DNA of 64,000 bases from Granulicella paludicola. GTDB lineage: Bacteria; Acidobacteriota; Terriglobia; Terriglobales; Acidobacteriaceae. Each line of letters starts with the position of its first letter. The stretch's first letter is position 1. The position numbers and the translations under genes were made by a program. Location of the stretch: NCBI RefSeq assembly GCF_025685545.1, contig NZ_JAGSYC010000025.1, positions 434,001 to 498,000 on the forward strand, read 5' to 3'. Below are positions 52,632 to 61,520 of this stretch, piece by piece. The notes beneath the pieces were generated by a model. It was not told the origin of the DNA. It saw only the letters and a list, made by a program, of their open reading frames with translations, and did not search any database.

Positions 52632-52883
52632 CTAGGCGACGCCGAAGAGCTCGGACATCTCTGCGTGCAGGAAACCCTGTCCAGGCTTATAGGGCTGAAT
52701 CCACTTGCCGTCGAGGACGAGCTGCGGAATAGCGCGCTTGCCGGTGTGAGCGATGACCTCGTCGGCAGCGCCGGGCGTGGTCTCGATGTTGATCTCGATG
52801 AAGGGGATCGAGTGGGTATTGAGGAAACGCTTGGCCTCTCGGCAGTCGCGGCACCAGTCGGCGGAGTAGAGCTTCAAGTCCAT
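52632..52883 (-). CDS. glutaredoxin-like / NrdH-like thiol oxidoreductase
   Basis: An 83-residue thioredoxin-fold protein. The redox motif is WCRDC (C11, C14), followed by REAKRFLNTHSIPFIEINIE, the cis-Pro loop RAIPQLVLDG and the C-terminal helix FLHAEMSELFG. Length and motif suit glutaredoxin/NrdH-type proteins. Given bshB1 in the same window, a bacilliredoxin-like role is possible, but CRDC is not the classic bacilliredoxin CGC. Monocistronic. Confidence 0.9.
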   Translation of the reverse strand: MDLKLYSADWCRDCREAKRFLNTHSIPFIEINIETTPGAADEVIAHTGKRAIPQLVLDGKWIQPYKPGQGFLHAEMSELFGVA

Positions 52884-53011
52884 CCCATCATTTTCGCTGA
52901 TTTACCGCGCAGAAGAAAGCGCATTCCGTCGAATGGCGATGTAAAGTTTTGATTGCATTGAGGTTGCAGGAAGGATAGATTCGCCGCATCGGGCTCGTTC
53001 TACGGAGTGAT

Positions 53012-54085
53012 ATGCGTAAATTCTGGCGAGCGTTCATGTTGGCAGCGGTGGTGGGAATAGCCGCAGGTGCGGAAAGCTACGCGGGTGGCCAGGCGGCAAA
53101 CCCCGGAGGGTACGGCGGAAATCCCGCGATGATGGTCGTGCAGACGGTCGCCGCGCCCGATTTCCAAGGGATGACCCTGCAGGAGGCGCAGGCGGCCAAC
53201 GTCGTCGTGTCCACCAAGGCCGGTGTCGCGTCGAGGCCGATCTTCTCAAAGCTAAACATGACAGGGCCGCCAGACGGCGTTGTAGGCGCACAGACGCCCA
53301 CAGCAGGCACCAGGGTCTATCCGGGAAGTCAGACTGCGACGCTGACGATGAAGTTCGCGCAGATAACTGTGCCTGTTCTGCAAGGGATGAGCGTCGCCGA
53401 CGCCCGGTCCCGCCTCTCGCAGAGCTCGCTGATCCTGGGACAGGTCTCCGGGGATGCGAGGCTGAAGATCGCAACCCAAACACCGGCGGCAGGAACAACG
53501 GTGCTGCCGCTCTCCATTGTGGACGTAGTAATGGCAGCCCCCGCAGGCGTTGTTGGGGCGACCGGTGCGATCGGCAAGCCTCCGGCTGAGATCAAGGTGA
53601 CTGTGCCAAAGGTGCTCACGCTGAGCGAAGCCGCCGCGGCTGCGAAGCTGTACGCCGCCGGGCTGGGCAAGCCGCTCGTACTCGGCCCTGGAAGCGGAGT
53701 GGTCGTGCGGCAAACCCCCGCAGCCGGGACGATCGTAGCGAAGGGTAGTCAGGTGCGGCTGGTGATGGGCACGCAGAAGAACGACATCATCGTAGTCCAG
53801 CAGAAGAGCAATCCGTGGGGCTGGTACGCCGCTGGAGGAGTCGTGCTGTTGGGAGCGATTGGGGCCTTTGTGGCTGCGAAGAAAACACCGACGCCGTATC
53901 CGAAGTCGCCGGCCCTTGCCGAAGCTACCGAAACGATGGTGACCAGACCGAATGCTGCCAGCGGAAAGATCACAATGTCCGCTGACCCCGCTTTACGATG
54001 GACGATCCAGCTGCGAGACTGGCCCGCAGCGGGTGCGCTTGCAGTCAAAGGGGACGGAGAGATCAAGGGCGAGCGAAAGGAGTGA
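53012..54085 (+). CDS. exported three-PASTA-domain protein
   Basis: A 357-residue protein. After a signal peptide (FMLAAVVGIAAGAESYA) come three PASTA repeats: about residues 47-113 (PDFQGMTLQEAQAAN), 117-174 (VPVLQGMSVADARSRLSQSSL) and 196-252 (VPKVLTLSEAAAAAKLYAAGL). Each ends in the QTPAAGT-type strand. A membrane segment (WGWYAAGGVVLLGAIGAFVAA, about 270-290) and an 65-residue tail follow. PASTA domains in kinases and PBPs bind peptidoglycan, but no kinase or PBP domain is present. The SD of the next gene (AAGGAG) lies inside its end, so the two are coupled. Confidence 0.85.
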   Translation: MRKFWRAFMLAAVVGIAAGAESYAGGQAANPGGYGGNPAMMVVQTVAAPDFQGMTLQEAQAANVVVSTKAGVASRPIFSKLNMTGPPDGVVGAQTPTAGTRVYPGSQTATLTMKFAQITVPVLQGMSVADARSRLSQSSLILGQVSGDARLKIATQTPAAGTTVLPLSIVDVVMAAPAGVVGATGAIGKPPAEIKVTVPKVLTLSEAAAAAKLYAAGLGKPLVLGPGSGVVVRQTPAAGTIVAKGSQVRLVMGTQKNDIIVVQQKSNPWGWYAAGGVVLLGAIGAFVAAKKTPTPYPKSPALAEATETMVTRPNAASGKITMSADPALRWTIQLRDWPAAGALAVKGDGEIKGERKE

Positions 54086-54088
54086 GCA

Positions 54089-54679
54089 ATGGCGTTGGTA
54101 GAGACACAGATAGATGGAGCTTCGCTGCAACAGTTCATCGGCGCGACTGCGTCGGAGATCGCGGCTGGGCTGACGAAATCGCGGATCGAGGGAGCGGCGC
54201 GCGAGGACTCCTCAGCGTTTCAGGCCTGGGTTAGCAAGTCCGACGCAGGTGGAACACGCACGGAGCTGGCAGAGCACGTGGTGGGTTTTTTGCAAGGCGA
54301 TGCAGGCGAGATCTTCGCTGGGGCCTGGGCTCGCTGTGCCGAGCTGCGAAAAGCTGCCGCCGAGACGAAGGACAAGAGAGGCGTCACCGAACTCGTGGCC
54401 CTAGCGGATCATGAATTCACCTATTCCGTCGAACCCGAGGTGGACGTGCTCGTGGATGGCATAAAGCTCGGTGGCTTCAAGTTCAGCGTGGAGCTGGCGT
54501 GCGCGGTAAAAGGTCTCGAGCTGCAGGTACGCGAAGGCGGCATCGGCGGCGTGCGCTGCGGAGAGTGTGAAGGCGACGCGACCATCTCGCTGTGTGGTGT
54601 TGAGCTTTGGAGCAAACCACTGTTGCATGCCGATCTGCCAGGAGCGTTGCGGTGGAATCGCGTGCTGAAGATCGCGTGA
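54089..54679 (+). CDS. unknown protein coupled to the PASTA gene
   Basis: A 196-residue protein I do not recognise. The N-terminal half is helical (LQQFIGATASEIAAGLTKSRIEGAAREDSSAF), and the C-terminal half is beta-rich with VDVLVDGIKLGGFKFSVELACAVKGLELQVREGGIGGVRCGECEGDATISLCGVELW. Short strands end in a small Cys-containing turn (RCGECEG). It begins three bases after the PASTA stop with AAGGAG upstream, so it is clearly in the same operon. There is no signal peptide, so it is probably cytoplasmic. Confidence 0.7.
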   Translation: MALVETQIDGASLQQFIGATASEIAAGLTKSRIEGAAREDSSAFQAWVSKSDAGGTRTELAEHVVGFLQGDAGEIFAGAWARCAELRKAAAETKDKRGVTELVALADHEFTYSVEPEVDVLVDGIKLGGFKFSVELACAVKGLELQVREGGIGGVRCGECEGDATISLCGVELWSKPLLHADLPGALRWNRVLKIA

Positions 54680-54710
54680 TGCCCGCTCCGGCTGGCACAA
54701 TAGATGGATT

Positions 54711-55937
54711 GTGACCGATCCGCAACGGAACGAAGAGCGAACAAGTTTTGTGCGCCTGTGGGCGCCGTGTGTAAGCATGCTGCTGCTGTCTCTGCTGAGC
54801 TACGCCGACCGCAGCGTGCTGGCGATTCTCAGCCCGACCATCCTCGGGCAACTGCATATGTCTGCGCAGCAGTATGGCTATGCGGTCTCCGCGTTCAGCG
54901 TCTGCTACATGGTGTCGAACCCAGTGTGGGGCTTCTGGATCGACCGCAAGGGTGTTTGGATCACGATTCTCGTGGCCGTCGCGATTTGGTCAGTGGCGTC
55001 TGGCGCTCATGCTTTGATGACGGGTTTGTTTGGGATGTGCCTGGCGCGCGGCGTGCTCGGGTTTGGCGAGGGAGCTACGTTCCCGGCAGGTCTCGCAACC
55101 GTCGCAGAGACGATGCCCCCCGAGAAGCGATCTTTTGCACTGGGGCTGGCTTATAGCGGCGGATCGCTGGGCGTGATGCTGGCCGCGCTGCTCATCACAC
55201 CGGTCGGAGTGAAGTACGGCTGGCGGGCAACGTTTCTGCTGACGATGGTTCTCGGATTGGTGTGGGTAGTGCTCTGGATTGTGATTCGAGCGACGGGGCT
55301 GTATCGAGCCAGCGCCATTGTCAGGACGGAGAAGCGAGTCGGCCAATGGAACCGGAATCTGTTTGCAACGGCTGCTGTCTACGGGCTGGGTGCGGCTCCG
55401 CTGGCGTTCGGGCTTTATGCCGCGCCACTGTACCTGTCGCGGGTGCTGCATGTCGGCCAAGCGTCGCTGGGGCATTTGCTCTGGATTCCACCGGCGGGCT
55501 GGGAGACGGGGTATCTCTTCTGGGGATGGCTTTCAGATCGCCGGCAGCGGCGCGGCGCAGGCCAGCCTTCAGGGCTGTTCGTCGCGTTCGTGATAGCAGG
55601 TTTCGTCATGCTGCTGGAGCCGCTGGCGATCCGCAGCGCGCATCCGGTGATGCTCACTATGGTCCTGTTTTATGTGCAGATGTTTATCGCGGGCGGGTTT
55701 GTCGTGCTCTCGCTGGCCGACGGGATGAACGCGCAGCGCAAGGAGAACTCAGGATTTCTGGCTGGTATTGCGATCTCGTCGTGGGCGCTGGTGACGGGGA
55801 TTCTGACGCCGGTGCTGGGACGCTTCTTCGACCATGGAGCGTACACGCAGGGGCTGTGGCTGGTGGTCTCGCTGCCAGTGGCTGGCGTGCTGTTGTGGAG
55901 GCTCCTGCGTCGCGAGGCCACGGCGACAGCGCCGTAG
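54711..55937 (+). CDS. MFS transporter
   Basis: A 408-residue, twelve-helix transporter of the major facilitator superfamily. Helix 1 reads CVSMLLLSLLSYADRSVLAIL, and the helix 2-3 loop GFWIDRKGVWITI is the usual motif A. LARGVLGFGEGATFPAGLATVAETMPPEKRSFALGLAYSGGSLG resembles the anion:cation symporter group. GTG 54711 follows the previous gene by 31 bases. The substrate cannot be assigned. It converges with the barrel gene ten bases downstream. Confidence 0.85.
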   Translation: MTDPQRNEERTSFVRLWAPCVSMLLLSLLSYADRSVLAILSPTILGQLHMSAQQYGYAVSAFSVCYMVSNPVWGFWIDRKGVWITILVAVAIWSVASGAHALMTGLFGMCLARGVLGFGEGATFPAGLATVAETMPPEKRSFALGLAYSGGSLGVMLAALLITPVGVKYGWRATFLLTMVLGLVWVVLWIVIRATGLYRASAIVRTEKRVGQWNRNLFATAAVYGLGAAPLAFGLYAAPLYLSRVLHVGQASLGHLLWIPPAGWETGYLFWGWLSDRRQRRGAGQPSGLFVAFVIAGFVMLLEPLAIRSAHPVMLTMVLFYVQMFIAGGFVVLSLADGMNAQRKENSGFLAGIAISSWALVTGILTPVLGRFFDHGAYTQGLWLVVSLPVAGVLLWRLLRREATATAP

Positions 55938-55947
55938 CCTCACTCAG

Positions 55948-56571
55948 CTAGTAATGGAAGGCTACGCCGACTGCGGGTTCCACCATCGCATACCACCGCG
56001 AGCTGGAAAGGATCGGCTGATTGAAGTTGGGCGCGCGATAGAAGAGCGAGCGTCCCTGCAAGCGGTACGTTATATGCGGGTTGCGGGTGGGAATGTCAAC
56101 ACCGACATCAACCAGTCCTGTAGCCCGCAATTGCGTGCGGACGTCGACAATGGACGGATTGAAGTACAGCGCTCCACCGCCGATACCGACGAAGTAGCGT
56201 GGACGGAAGGGCGTTGCGTCAGATACATGATTGCGGATCACATAAGCAGCCGTTGCCTCGTGGAAGGCCAGGGGAACTCGCACATCGAAGGAGTTGTTCG
56301 GCGCAATGAAGCGCTCAGTGAAGCTGCTGTACTGGTAGTTCAGCTCGACGTCGAGCTTTGTGATGGGATGGTCGCGGAAGGTGAGAAGAAAGCCCAGTGA
56401 ACCGGTCGTGGACTGGTGCGGAAGTCCGGCATTCTGATTCGTGATCGACGAGGTGAACTGTCCCGCGCCTGAGAAAGCGAGATCGGTTCCTCGCAGGTTA
56501 TAGACCTGTGCCGAAAGGGTGGTGGCAATAGAGAGCAAAACGAGTGGCAGGATGAGACGAAGATGCTTCAA
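55948..56571 (-). CDS. outer-membrane beta-barrel protein (paralogue A)
   Basis: A 207-residue exported barrel. TTG 56571 is chosen because AGAGGAG stands about eight bases upstream; it opens at KHLRLILPLVLLSIATTLSAQ, a signal peptide. The mature part has alternating strands: LDVELNYQYSSFTERF, VPLAFHEATAAYVIRN, PRYFVGIGGGALYF and a C-terminal strand ending VEPAVGVAFHY, with the terminal aromatic typical of outer-membrane proteins. The last 85 residues align clearly with the protein at 57845-58996. Function unknown. Confidence 0.75.
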   Translation of the reverse strand: MKHLRLILPLVLLSIATTLSAQVYNLRGTDLAFSGAGQFTSSITNQNAGLPHQSTTGSLGFLLTFRDHPITKLDVELNYQYSSFTERFIAPNNSFDVRVPLAFHEATAAYVIRNHVSDATPFRPRYFVGIGGGALYFNPSIVDVRTQLRATGLVDVGVDIPTRNPHITYRLQGRSLFYRAPNFNQPILSSSRWYAMVEPAVGVAFHY

Positions 56572-56764
56572 GGAAAGAGCTCCTCTGCGGAGTGAATTGG
56601 TGAGGCAAAAGCCCTTTTGCCAGCGGCCTTTTTTGAAGCGTGAGACGTCTTGCTGGAAAGCTAAACCGAGGATACAGGCATCCTCAGCTGCCGCGTATGC
56701 ACCAAAAGGGGCAGACCCGCGAGCGCAAGCTCTTATTTTTGCTTGAGTTCCGGCGAGTTGACTC

Positions 56765-57802
56765 TTACGGCTTGGGTACGCCGTGGGTGACATGCCGCAG
56801 CAGAAACTCCTGTAACAGCGTACCGATCGAGCCTTCGCCGATGCCGATAAAGATGTTGTCGACTGAGGTCTGCACATCATGGCGCGCGCTGTTGGGGTAA
56901 TACAGTGTGGAGATTGCACCCGAGGTCAGGTTGCCGAGCACGTTCGAATAGTTCGGCTGCCACTTGCCGTTATCGCCCTTGCAGATCACCACGGTCGACA
57001 TGGCATAGAGCGCGCGAGTGATGATGCGACCATGACCTCGATAAAAATAACGCGGATCCTGATGAAAGAGCGACGGGTAGATCGCCGCGCCGAAGAAGGT
57101 CGCGCTCAGTCGGTCACCATACCCAGCGGCGTAACGCGATGCGTACCCTGTATAGCCGTATCCGTACCCGGAGAACGCGCCTGTCGCCTGCTCAATGCCC
57201 GCGTTGACCCCGGTGGTAAAGAACGTGAGCGGGTCGCGGCTGACAACCACGGCGAGCTTGAACTTCTGCCGCGCGGTGAGTGGCTGCGCGTTGGGGACGT
57301 AGCTGACGAAGAAGTTCGGGAGGACACCCAGGATGCGCTGGTGCTCTTCGGCGGTGATCTGCAGCTCGGCGAGATCTTCCACTGTAATGGCGTCGACGGC
57401 TGAGTCGATGGCTTCCACGCCTAGCTCGACTGTCGTGAGCGTGACCGTCTTCGCCGGGGGAACGATTACATCCTCGACCTTCCATGCAGAGAAGCCGGGA
57501 GCTTTGATGCGCACGCGATAGGTGCCCGGGACTATGGGCGAGAGTGTGAAGGAGCCGGTGGCATCCGAATTTGTTGTGAGGATGGAAGTTTTGCCGCCGG
57601 GCTCTTCGAGGTCGACCTTGGCGTTGGGGATGGCGGCCTGGTCCGTATCGGTAACAACACCGTTGATAACGCCGATACTGGGAGCGTTCGGCAGCGGCGT
57701 AGTGGTCTCCTGGGCAGCCGCAAAAGAGAACATGCTGATTGCTATCGCGAAAAAAATCGCGATTCGTAAGCTCACGCGTAGGCTCACAATCCGGGTTCCC
57801 AT
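56765..57802 (-). CDS. exported carboxypeptidase-regulatory-like domain protein
   Basis: A 345-residue protein with a signal peptide (IAIFFAIAISMFSFAAA). A CarboxypepD_reg-like beta sandwich at about residues 45-125 shows INGVVTDTDQAAIPNAKVDL and GSFTLSPIVPGTYRVRIKAPGF. A 200-residue region follows without a named domain, with a Tyr/Gly-rich stretch (SGYGYGYTGYASRYAAGYG) and LFHQDPRYFYRGHGRI. It resembles the N-terminal part of acidobacterial TonB-dependent receptors but lacks plug and barrel. It lies between two paralogous barrel genes on the same strand, so the three may act together at the outer membrane (inference). Confidence 0.78.
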   Translation of the reverse strand: MGTRIVSLRVSLRIAIFFAIAISMFSFAAAQETTTPLPNAPSIGVINGVVTDTDQAAIPNAKVDLEEPGGKTSILTTNSDATGSFTLSPIVPGTYRVRIKAPGFSAWKVEDVIVPPAKTVTLTTVELGVEAIDSAVDAITVEDLAELQITAEEHQRILGVLPNFFVSYVPNAQPLTARQKFKLAVVVSRDPLTFFTTGVNAGIEQATGAFSGYGYGYTGYASRYAAGYGDRLSATFFGAAIYPSLFHQDPRYFYRGHGRIITRALYAMSTVVICKGDNGKWQPNYSNVLGNLTSGAISTLYYPNSARHDVQTSVDNIFIGIGEGSIGTLLQEFLLRHVTHGVPKP

Positions 57803-57844
57803 CAGCTTTGTTTATACAGCAAAGCTGATGGGGAGCTGTCATGA

Positions 57845-58996
57845 TCAAAAGCGGAAGTTCAGGCCCACAACGGGTTCTGTGGAAACGACCCAACGATTGT
57901 TGGAGAGTGCACTGCTGTTGAAGTCGGGAGCCTTGTATGCGAGCGTGTGGCTGCTGATGCGCAGGGAGACTCGCTCGCCGTGCAAGGGGATATCTGCTCC
58001 GAGATCGACGAGGCCTGTAGCGCGCGTCTGCGTGTTGAACTGTGCGGTGTTCGTAGGAGTGAAGAGCAGCGCACCGCCGCCTAGGCCGACGAACGGACGG
58101 ATGCGATGGGTGGAAAGCCCGTCATCCCACCAGGTATGGAGATACTCTGCCGAGATCTCCTGAAAGGTGAGGGGGACGTTGGTGAGCGAAGTCTGGTTGA
58201 TCGCGGCGTAGCTTTCGGTAAAGCGACTGAACTGATAGTTGATGTTGAAGTCAAGCCAATTGGCGGAACGCCTGCCGAAGCTGACCAGACCGCCGGGAGT
58301 GTTATCGGTGGATTGATGTGCGGGCGGGCTGTTGAGGGTCGTGGTGATGACTCCGGTGACCGCAGCGGCGAGGTGGAAGTTGTGCGCGGCGTCGGCGGTT
58401 AGCGGGCCCTTGCCGCCGGTATTGATGCTGTTCGCGATCTGGAGCTCCAACGCGAGAGGGAGAACGTGATTGGGAAGCATAAAGGGTGCAGGTTTGATTG
58501 CAGGCGCTAGAGCCGCCTCGTGCGGAGGTGTGAGCAGGCGGCGTGCTGGTGGGGCAACGACCTCAGCGGCGGGTTGAACCTCTGCCAAGTGGATGGGCGT
58601 TGGCGCGGGTGTTGATAGCGTTGTGGCTGGCGCCATTATCTCTACGTGCGGCTTCTCGATCTGGCGGGGCTGCTGTGCCGGCTCTGCACTCGCGACTTCA
58701 TCGGGTGGCAACGGGAGGGACAGGATGGCGTGGACGCCTGGTGTTGGCTTCGTCGATGTCTGATGTGCAGGAGGCACGCCGGGCTTATTGCGCAGCAAAT
58801 GGCGGTGGGGAGGCACACGATAGCGGACGCGCAGCAGCAGTTGTGCTCTATGCACGCTGCGATGGGTCAAAGCGGCGTGCGAGCCGGCATGCAGGGTTGA
58901 GCGGGGATGGCGAGCCTGGGGACGCCTTGCCGCAGCAGGCAGAGAGGATAGACACAGGCAAAACAGTACTGCTGGAAGGTAGAGAAAAGCTTTCAA
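57845..58996 (-). CDS. outer-membrane beta-barrel protein with His/Pro-rich extension (paralogue B)
   Basis: A 383-residue protein. TTG 58996 follows AGGAGA by seven to eight bases, and the signal peptide is FLYLPAVLFCLCLSSLPAAA. About 140 residues rich in His, Arg and Pro come next, then a barrel of about 200 residues: LDFNINYQFSRFTESY, VPLTFQEISAEYLHTW, RPFVGLGGGALLF, and a C-terminus ending VVGLNFRF. The barrel matches paralogue A in strand order and in the phrase QTRATGLVDLGADIP. The extension is absent from paralogue A and may face the periplasm. Confidence 0.75.
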   Translation of the reverse strand: MKAFLYLPAVLFCLCLSSLPAAARRPQARHPRSTLHAGSHAALTHRSVHRAQLLLRVRYRVPPHRHLLRNKPGVPPAHQTSTKPTPGVHAILSLPLPPDEVASAEPAQQPRQIEKPHVEIMAPATTLSTPAPTPIHLAEVQPAAEVVAPPARRLLTPPHEAALAPAIKPAPFMLPNHVLPLALELQIANSINTGGKGPLTADAAHNFHLAAAVTGVITTTLNSPPAHQSTDNTPGGLVSFGRRSANWLDFNINYQFSRFTESYAAINQTSLTNVPLTFQEISAEYLHTWWDDGLSTHRIRPFVGLGGGALLFTPTNTAQFNTQTRATGLVDLGADIPLHGERVSLRISSHTLAYKAPDFNSSALSNNRWVVSTEPVVGLNFRF

Positions 58997-59110
58997 CGGG
59001 CATCTCCTGAAGCTGCCTATACGCAGATGCCTATTGTGTTTGCTCTTCCGGCTCTTGCATGAGGTTACGGTGAGCGTAAAGGCAGGATCCTACGCACACA
59101 AGAACTATCC

Positions 59111-59143
59111 GGAGAGGGGAACCTTGCCAGGTTCTCCCTCTCC
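59111..59143. repeat. strong hairpin upstream of the barrel trio
   Basis: GGAGAGGGGAACC (59111-59123) pairs with 59130-59143 with one bulged base around a six-base loop. It lies downstream of the SDR gene and could be its terminator, though no U-run follows. Confidence 0.55.
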
Positions 59144-59211
59144 CTGAAAGGGGTATCGCTTTCGGCGTTACTGTCAGGGACTTAGATGGGGGTGCCGGCA
59201 GGGCGCGCCCG

Positions 59212-59985
59212 TTACTGCTCGTGATAGTTGCGGATGAGACCGCCGTCGAGGAAGTAGGTGCTGCCGGTAACATAAGCTCCGTCCTCGGACGCGAGGAACG
59301 CAGCCACTCCTGCCACCTCTTCTGGCTTGCCGAGACGGCCCAGCGGAATATTCGCAAGCAGTGCATCCAGCTTCGGCTTATCTTCCAGCAAAGACGTATT
59401 GATCGGGGTATTGATCGCACCGGGGGCGATATTGTTGACCGTAATGCCGAGTGGCCCCAGCTCGACCGCGAGATCGCGCATCAGCATCCGCATACCGCCC
59501 TTGCTGGCGCAGTAGGTCGAAAAATGCGGGAAAACCATGTCTTCATGGACGGACGAGATGTTGATGACGCGACCCGGCTGCTTGGCTGCGGTCAACTTGC
59601 GCACGAAGGCCTGCGTCAAGAAGAACGCGCCCTTGAGATTCACGTTAAGTACGGCGTCGTAGTCGGCTTCAGTGACGTCGACGAAGCTGGCAGACTTCTC
59701 GATACCCGCGTTATTCACAAGAATGTCGCAGCCGCCGAGCTGCTGCCACGCCTGCTCGATGAGGTTGGTCCCGTCGGTGATCACGGAGACATCTGCCTTC
59801 ACCAGGATCGACTTACCGCCGGCAGCGGCTATTTTCTGCTGCGTCTCCTGCGCCTGTTCGATGTGGTTGCGGTAGTCGACCACCAGCGACGCGCCTTCCT
59901 GCGCGAGGCGCTCTGCAATGGCTTGTCCGATACCCGAACCTGAACCTGTGACGACGGCAACTTTTCCTTCGAGACGACCTGGCAT
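59212..59985 (-). CDS. short-chain dehydrogenase/reductase (glucose 1-dehydrogenase type)
   Basis: A 257-residue classical SDR. NAD(P) binding is shown by VVTGSGSGIGQAIAERL and the NNAG of ILVNNAGIEKS. The catalytic Ser lies in INISSVHEDMVFP and the YxxxK in YCASKGG. The C-terminus GAYVTGSTYFLDGGLIRNY is typical of glucose/sugar 1-dehydrogenases. Substrate is not assignable from sequence. It precedes the barrel genes on the same strand but is separated from them by a hairpin. Confidence 0.9.
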   Translation of the reverse strand: MPGRLEGKVAVVTGSGSGIGQAIAERLAQEGASLVVDYRNHIEQAQETQQKIAAAGGKSILVKADVSVITDGTNLIEQAWQQLGGCDILVNNAGIEKSASFVDVTEADYDAVLNVNLKGAFFLTQAFVRKLTAAKQPGRVINISSVHEDMVFPHFSTYCASKGGMRMLMRDLAVELGPLGITVNNIAPGAINTPINTSLLEDKPKLDALLANIPLGRLGKPEEVAGVAAFLASEDGAYVTGSTYFLDGGLIRNYHEQ

Positions 59986-60027
59986 GCTAACTCTCTTTCT
60001 TGCTGACTCAATAGTTTGATGCGGCGA

Positions 60028-60543
60028 TTAGGAGGAAGTTTGTGTGGCGGAGGTGCGGCGGGCGCGAAAGAAGTTGGTAAGCATTGCGCTGGCCTCGTCT
60101 GCGAGGACGGCGGAGATCACTTCGACGCGATGATTCAGTGCCTCGTGGTTCATCACCGAAAGCACCGAGCCGCAGGCCCCGGCCTTCGGATCGACAGCTG
60201 CGTAGACGAGGCGACCGATCCGTGCGTGGAGAATGGCCCCGGCGCACATGGCGCACGGCTCGAGCGTGACGTAAAGCGTGCAGCCACTCTGCTTGCCGTC
60301 GCGGTCCGCAAGTATGCGATAGTTCGAAAGTGCCTGTCCAGCCGCGCGAAGCGCCACGACCTCCGCATGCGCCGTGGGGTCATGGTCGCGAAGCACCCGA
60401 TTATTGCCGGTCGCGATCACCTCACCTGCTGGAGTCACAACGACCGCGCCGACAGGGACCTCGCCATCAGCCTCGGCAGCGCGAGCCTCAGCGATTGCCA
60501 GCCGCATAAAGTGGAGATCGAGTTCGTTGGACGCGTCGGACAT
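60028..60543 (-). CDS. tadA: tRNA-specific adenosine deaminase
   Basis: Converts adenosine-34 to inosine in tRNA(Arg), enlarging codon reading. The 171 residues show the zinc site HAE (H59, E61) and PCAMC (C96, C99), with GEVPVGAVVV upstream and ILHARIGRLVYAAVDPKAGACGSV downstream, the TadA-specific pattern. The C-terminal helix has NFFRARR. It follows the HD-domain gene by 12 bases and likely shares an operon with it. Confidence 0.93.
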   Translation of the reverse strand: MSDASNELDLHFMRLAIAEARAAEADGEVPVGAVVVTPAGEVIATGNNRVLRDHDPTAHAEVVALRAAGQALSNYRILADRDGKQSGCTLYVTLEPCAMCAGAILHARIGRLVYAAVDPKAGACGSVLSVMNHEALNHRVEVISAVLADEASAMLTNFFRARRTSATQTSS

Positions 60544-60555
60544 GCTGCTTCGAGT

Positions 60556-61170
60556 TTAGTGGAGATGCTCGCCAGACTCCTGCTCAACCGCAAGCATGAA
60601 CTCCCGTAGTATCTGAATGCGCGGCAGCGCGAGTTCGCGCGTGGCGTCCAGCCGAATCTGTGCGGGCAGGGTATCGAGCGCGCGCCGCAGAGAGTTGCAA
60701 GCATCGCTCAGCGTATGAAAGCGGGTGTCGCTGCCTAGTTTTGCCGCCGTGCGCAGGATGCCGATGGCTCCCAATTGTTCCAGGATGTCAGCATCGCGAA
60801 GAAGCGTAGCCTCAAAGCTTTGTGGAGAATCCTGCGGCTGGTGCTCGCGGATACAAGCCAGCACCGCGTCGATCTTTTCGGCAGGGAAGCCAAAGCTTAG
60901 AAGCAGCTCCGGCGCGCGATCACAGACATACGTGACGTGGTTCCACTGCTGGAGCGCGGCTGCGTCTTCCGGGCGGTGTCCGATGAAAACGCCGAGATCA
61001 TGCAGCCAGGCCGCCGCGAACACCACATCCTCGTCGTACGCCGGGGCAGGCTTCGTGCGCGCCACGATCTTCTGCGCCAGCGCAAACAGCCGCGGTTGAT
61101 GGCCGTACTTGTACACAGGGCTGGCTTCGCGCTGCAGATATTGCTCGAGCTGGAGTCGAAAGTCTTGCAT
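60556..61170 (-). CDS. HD-domain phosphohydrolase-like protein
   Basis: A 204-residue protein. The HD motif lies in VVFAAAWLHDLGVFIGH (H57, D58), an earlier His in VYKYGHQPRLF, and a later Asp in LLRDADILEQLGAIGI. The layout resembles small HD hydrolases such as YedJ/YpgQ, which act on nucleotides or similar phosphates. It is followed by tadA and preceded by a small unknown gene with six bases between, so three genes probably form one transcript. Confidence 0.85.
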   Translation of the reverse strand: MQDFRLQLEQYLQREASPVYKYGHQPRLFALAQKIVARTKPAPAYDEDVVFAAAWLHDLGVFIGHRPEDAAALQQWNHVTYVCDRAPELLLSFGFPAEKIDAVLACIREHQPQDSPQSFEATLLRDADILEQLGAIGILRTAAKLGSDTRFHTLSDACNSLRRALDTLPAQIRLDATRELALPRIQILREFMLAVEQESGEHLH

Positions 61171-61176
61171 AGCGGA

Positions 61177-61503
61177 TCAGGCGTTTCGAACCTGCGGCGT
61201 AGCTTCTGGCCCGAAGAACCGTTCGATCTCGGCTGCGAGCGATTGCAGCTTCGGTTCGCGCTCCGCCAGGGCATGTTCATCGAGCGCGAAGCTGTTTGTC
61301 CAGATGTCCGTCACGATCGGCAGGAGATTTTCGCTCGTCAGTTCGGACGTGGGCAAGTGAGCTATGGCGGCGAAAAGTTCATCCTCCTCCGGCTCGTACT
61401 CGTCGGCGGGTGCACCCTCGGCGAGATGGCCTTCGACGTCTGCCTCGCGCACAAGCTGCTGGATGGATTCGAGATCAGGGGGTGGTGGCCAGGGTGCGGA
61501 CAT
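61177..61503 (-). CDS. small acidic protein of unknown function
   Basis: A 108-residue acidic, largely helical protein with no signal peptide (DLESIQQLVREADVEGHLAEG, DELFAAIAHLPTSEL, LAEREPKLQSLAAEIERFFGP). No family is recognised. Tight spacing with the HD gene (six bases) and the P460 gene (17 bases) supports it as a real operon member. Confidence 0.65.
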   Translation of the reverse strand: MSAPWPPPPDLESIQQLVREADVEGHLAEGAPADEYEPEEDELFAAIAHLPTSELTSENLLPIVTDIWTNSFALDEHALAEREPKLQSLAAEIERFFGPEATPQVRNA

Positions 61504-61520
61504 TGTTCTGTGAGCTCCAG

